Below are positions 5,845 to 6,120 of a DNA stretch of 6,120 nucleotides, one piece after another (the first letter of the stretch is position 1; the number at the start of each line of letters is the position of its first letter). Made by a program: the position numbers and the translations under genes. Source of the stretch: an uncultured Eubacteriales bacterium. Lineage in GTDB: Bacteria > Bacillota > Clostridia > Oscillospirales > Oscillospiraceae. The stretch covers positions 1 through 6,120 of the forward strand of contig CATXTO010000072.1 of NCBI GenBank assembly GCA_958402445.1, given 5' to 3'. The notes beneath the pieces were generated by a model. It was not told the origin of the DNA, ran no database searches, and worked only from the letters and a program-made list of their open reading frames with translations.

Positions 5845-6048
5845 GGGCGACCTGTGGTCGCCCGCAGGGATGCGCCATCGATGAAGGGTGTAGGGAACGA
5901 CCTGTGGTCGTTCCGCGGGCGTGCAAAGCCCGCTTTTGCTCCGGCGGCTATTCGCCCCCATCCGCACCGCTGCCTTGCCTCTCCTCTCCCCACAAAGGCT
6001 TCGCCTTTGCGGGGGCCCCAATTGCGGGCGAGCGCAGCTCGCCCCTAC
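5791..6048. repeat. Hairpin repeat cluster C
   Basis: The stretch after the ABC operon holds further copies of the family. Forward copies are at 5791-5815 (GAGC arm), 5841-5865 (GACC arm) and 5890-5916 (GGAACGACC arm). A truncated inverted copy at 5915-5933 lacks its CCCCTAC end, and a full inverted copy lies at 6024-6048. The first two overlap the annotated end of the permease frame. The last copy is enclosed by a separate short inverted repeat, CCCCAAT (6016-6022) and ATTGGGG (6056-6062). No gene is credible in 5845-6120. Confidence 0.85.
5988..6014. repeat. Stable hairpin with TTC(G) loop
   Basis: CCCC-A-CAAAGGC pairs with GCCTTTG-C-GGGG around a tight TTC loop, with one A/C mismatch. It lies inside repeat cluster C but is unrelated to the GTAGGGG element. 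No T-run follows on the plus strand, so it is not a standard terminator in that direction. Confidence 0.65.
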
Positions 6049-6092
6049 AACCCATATTGGGGGGAATTTTCGAAACAAAGGGGTTCCGGCAG

Positions 6093-6117
6093 GGCCAGGG
6101 TCGCTTGCACCCTGGCC
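6093..6117. other. Perfect 9-bp inverted repeat at the right edge
   Basis: GGCCAGGGT (6093-6101) and ACCCTGGCC (6109-6117) form a stem around a 7-nt loop. Only three bases follow before the window ends, so whether a T-run makes this a terminator cannot be seen. Confidence 0.6.
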
Positions 6118-6120
6118 AAC

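Noticed and set aside
4063..6078. A 671-codon open frame on the minus strand
   Set aside because: It is antisense to the permease and the repeat cluster, is rich in Gln/Gly/Pro/Arg as expected for a shadow frame in GC-rich DNA, and has no recognisable domain.

Overview
The window is high in GC, uses Shine-Dalgarno-led genes with Firmicute-type promoters, and is dense in short GC-rich hairpin repeats. This combination points to a gut clostridium of the Oscillospiraceae group (Flavonifractor/Lawsonibacter/Oscillibacter-like). That is an inference from style and gene content; no taxonomic marker gene is inside the window.

Layout. Positions 1-~160 hold a near-consensus minus-strand promoter with an A-rich upstream tract. 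It is followed leftwards by a leader resembling the region before rRNA genes, so an rRNA or other stable-RNA operon probably starts just beyond the left edge. Positions 191-487 carry a first cluster of hairpin repeats. A plus-strand promoter near 555-583 drives a monocistronic gene (667-1752) for an archaeal-type ornithine cyclodeaminase/ArgZ C-terminal-like NAD-binding enzyme, closed by a clear intrinsic terminator (1773-1808).

Positions 1846-2707 hold no credible gene. They are a large array of inverted hairpin elements arranged in a 126-bp unit. Two alternating spacers raise this to a 252-bp higher-order period, and the array shows internal loss, duplication and recombination. The open frames across it are by-products of a repeat length divisible by three.

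Positions 2750-5844 form a three-gene operon with overlapping reading frames: a short YtrA-type GntR regulator, an ABC ATPase, and a polytopic ABC-2-like permease with a large C-terminal soluble domain. The likely model is a ligand- or stress-responsive repressor controlling its own exporter. The permease frame runs through the operon's own intrinsic terminator (5725-5758) and ends inside a repeat element, which suggests a lost stop codon or a one-base error. Positions 5845-6120 hold a third repeat cluster and an unrelated hairpin at the right edge.

The most unusual content is the BIME-like repeat family: paired inverted hairpins with compensatory arm changes, organised into a higher-order tandem array. 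No transposase or other mobilising gene is visible in the window.
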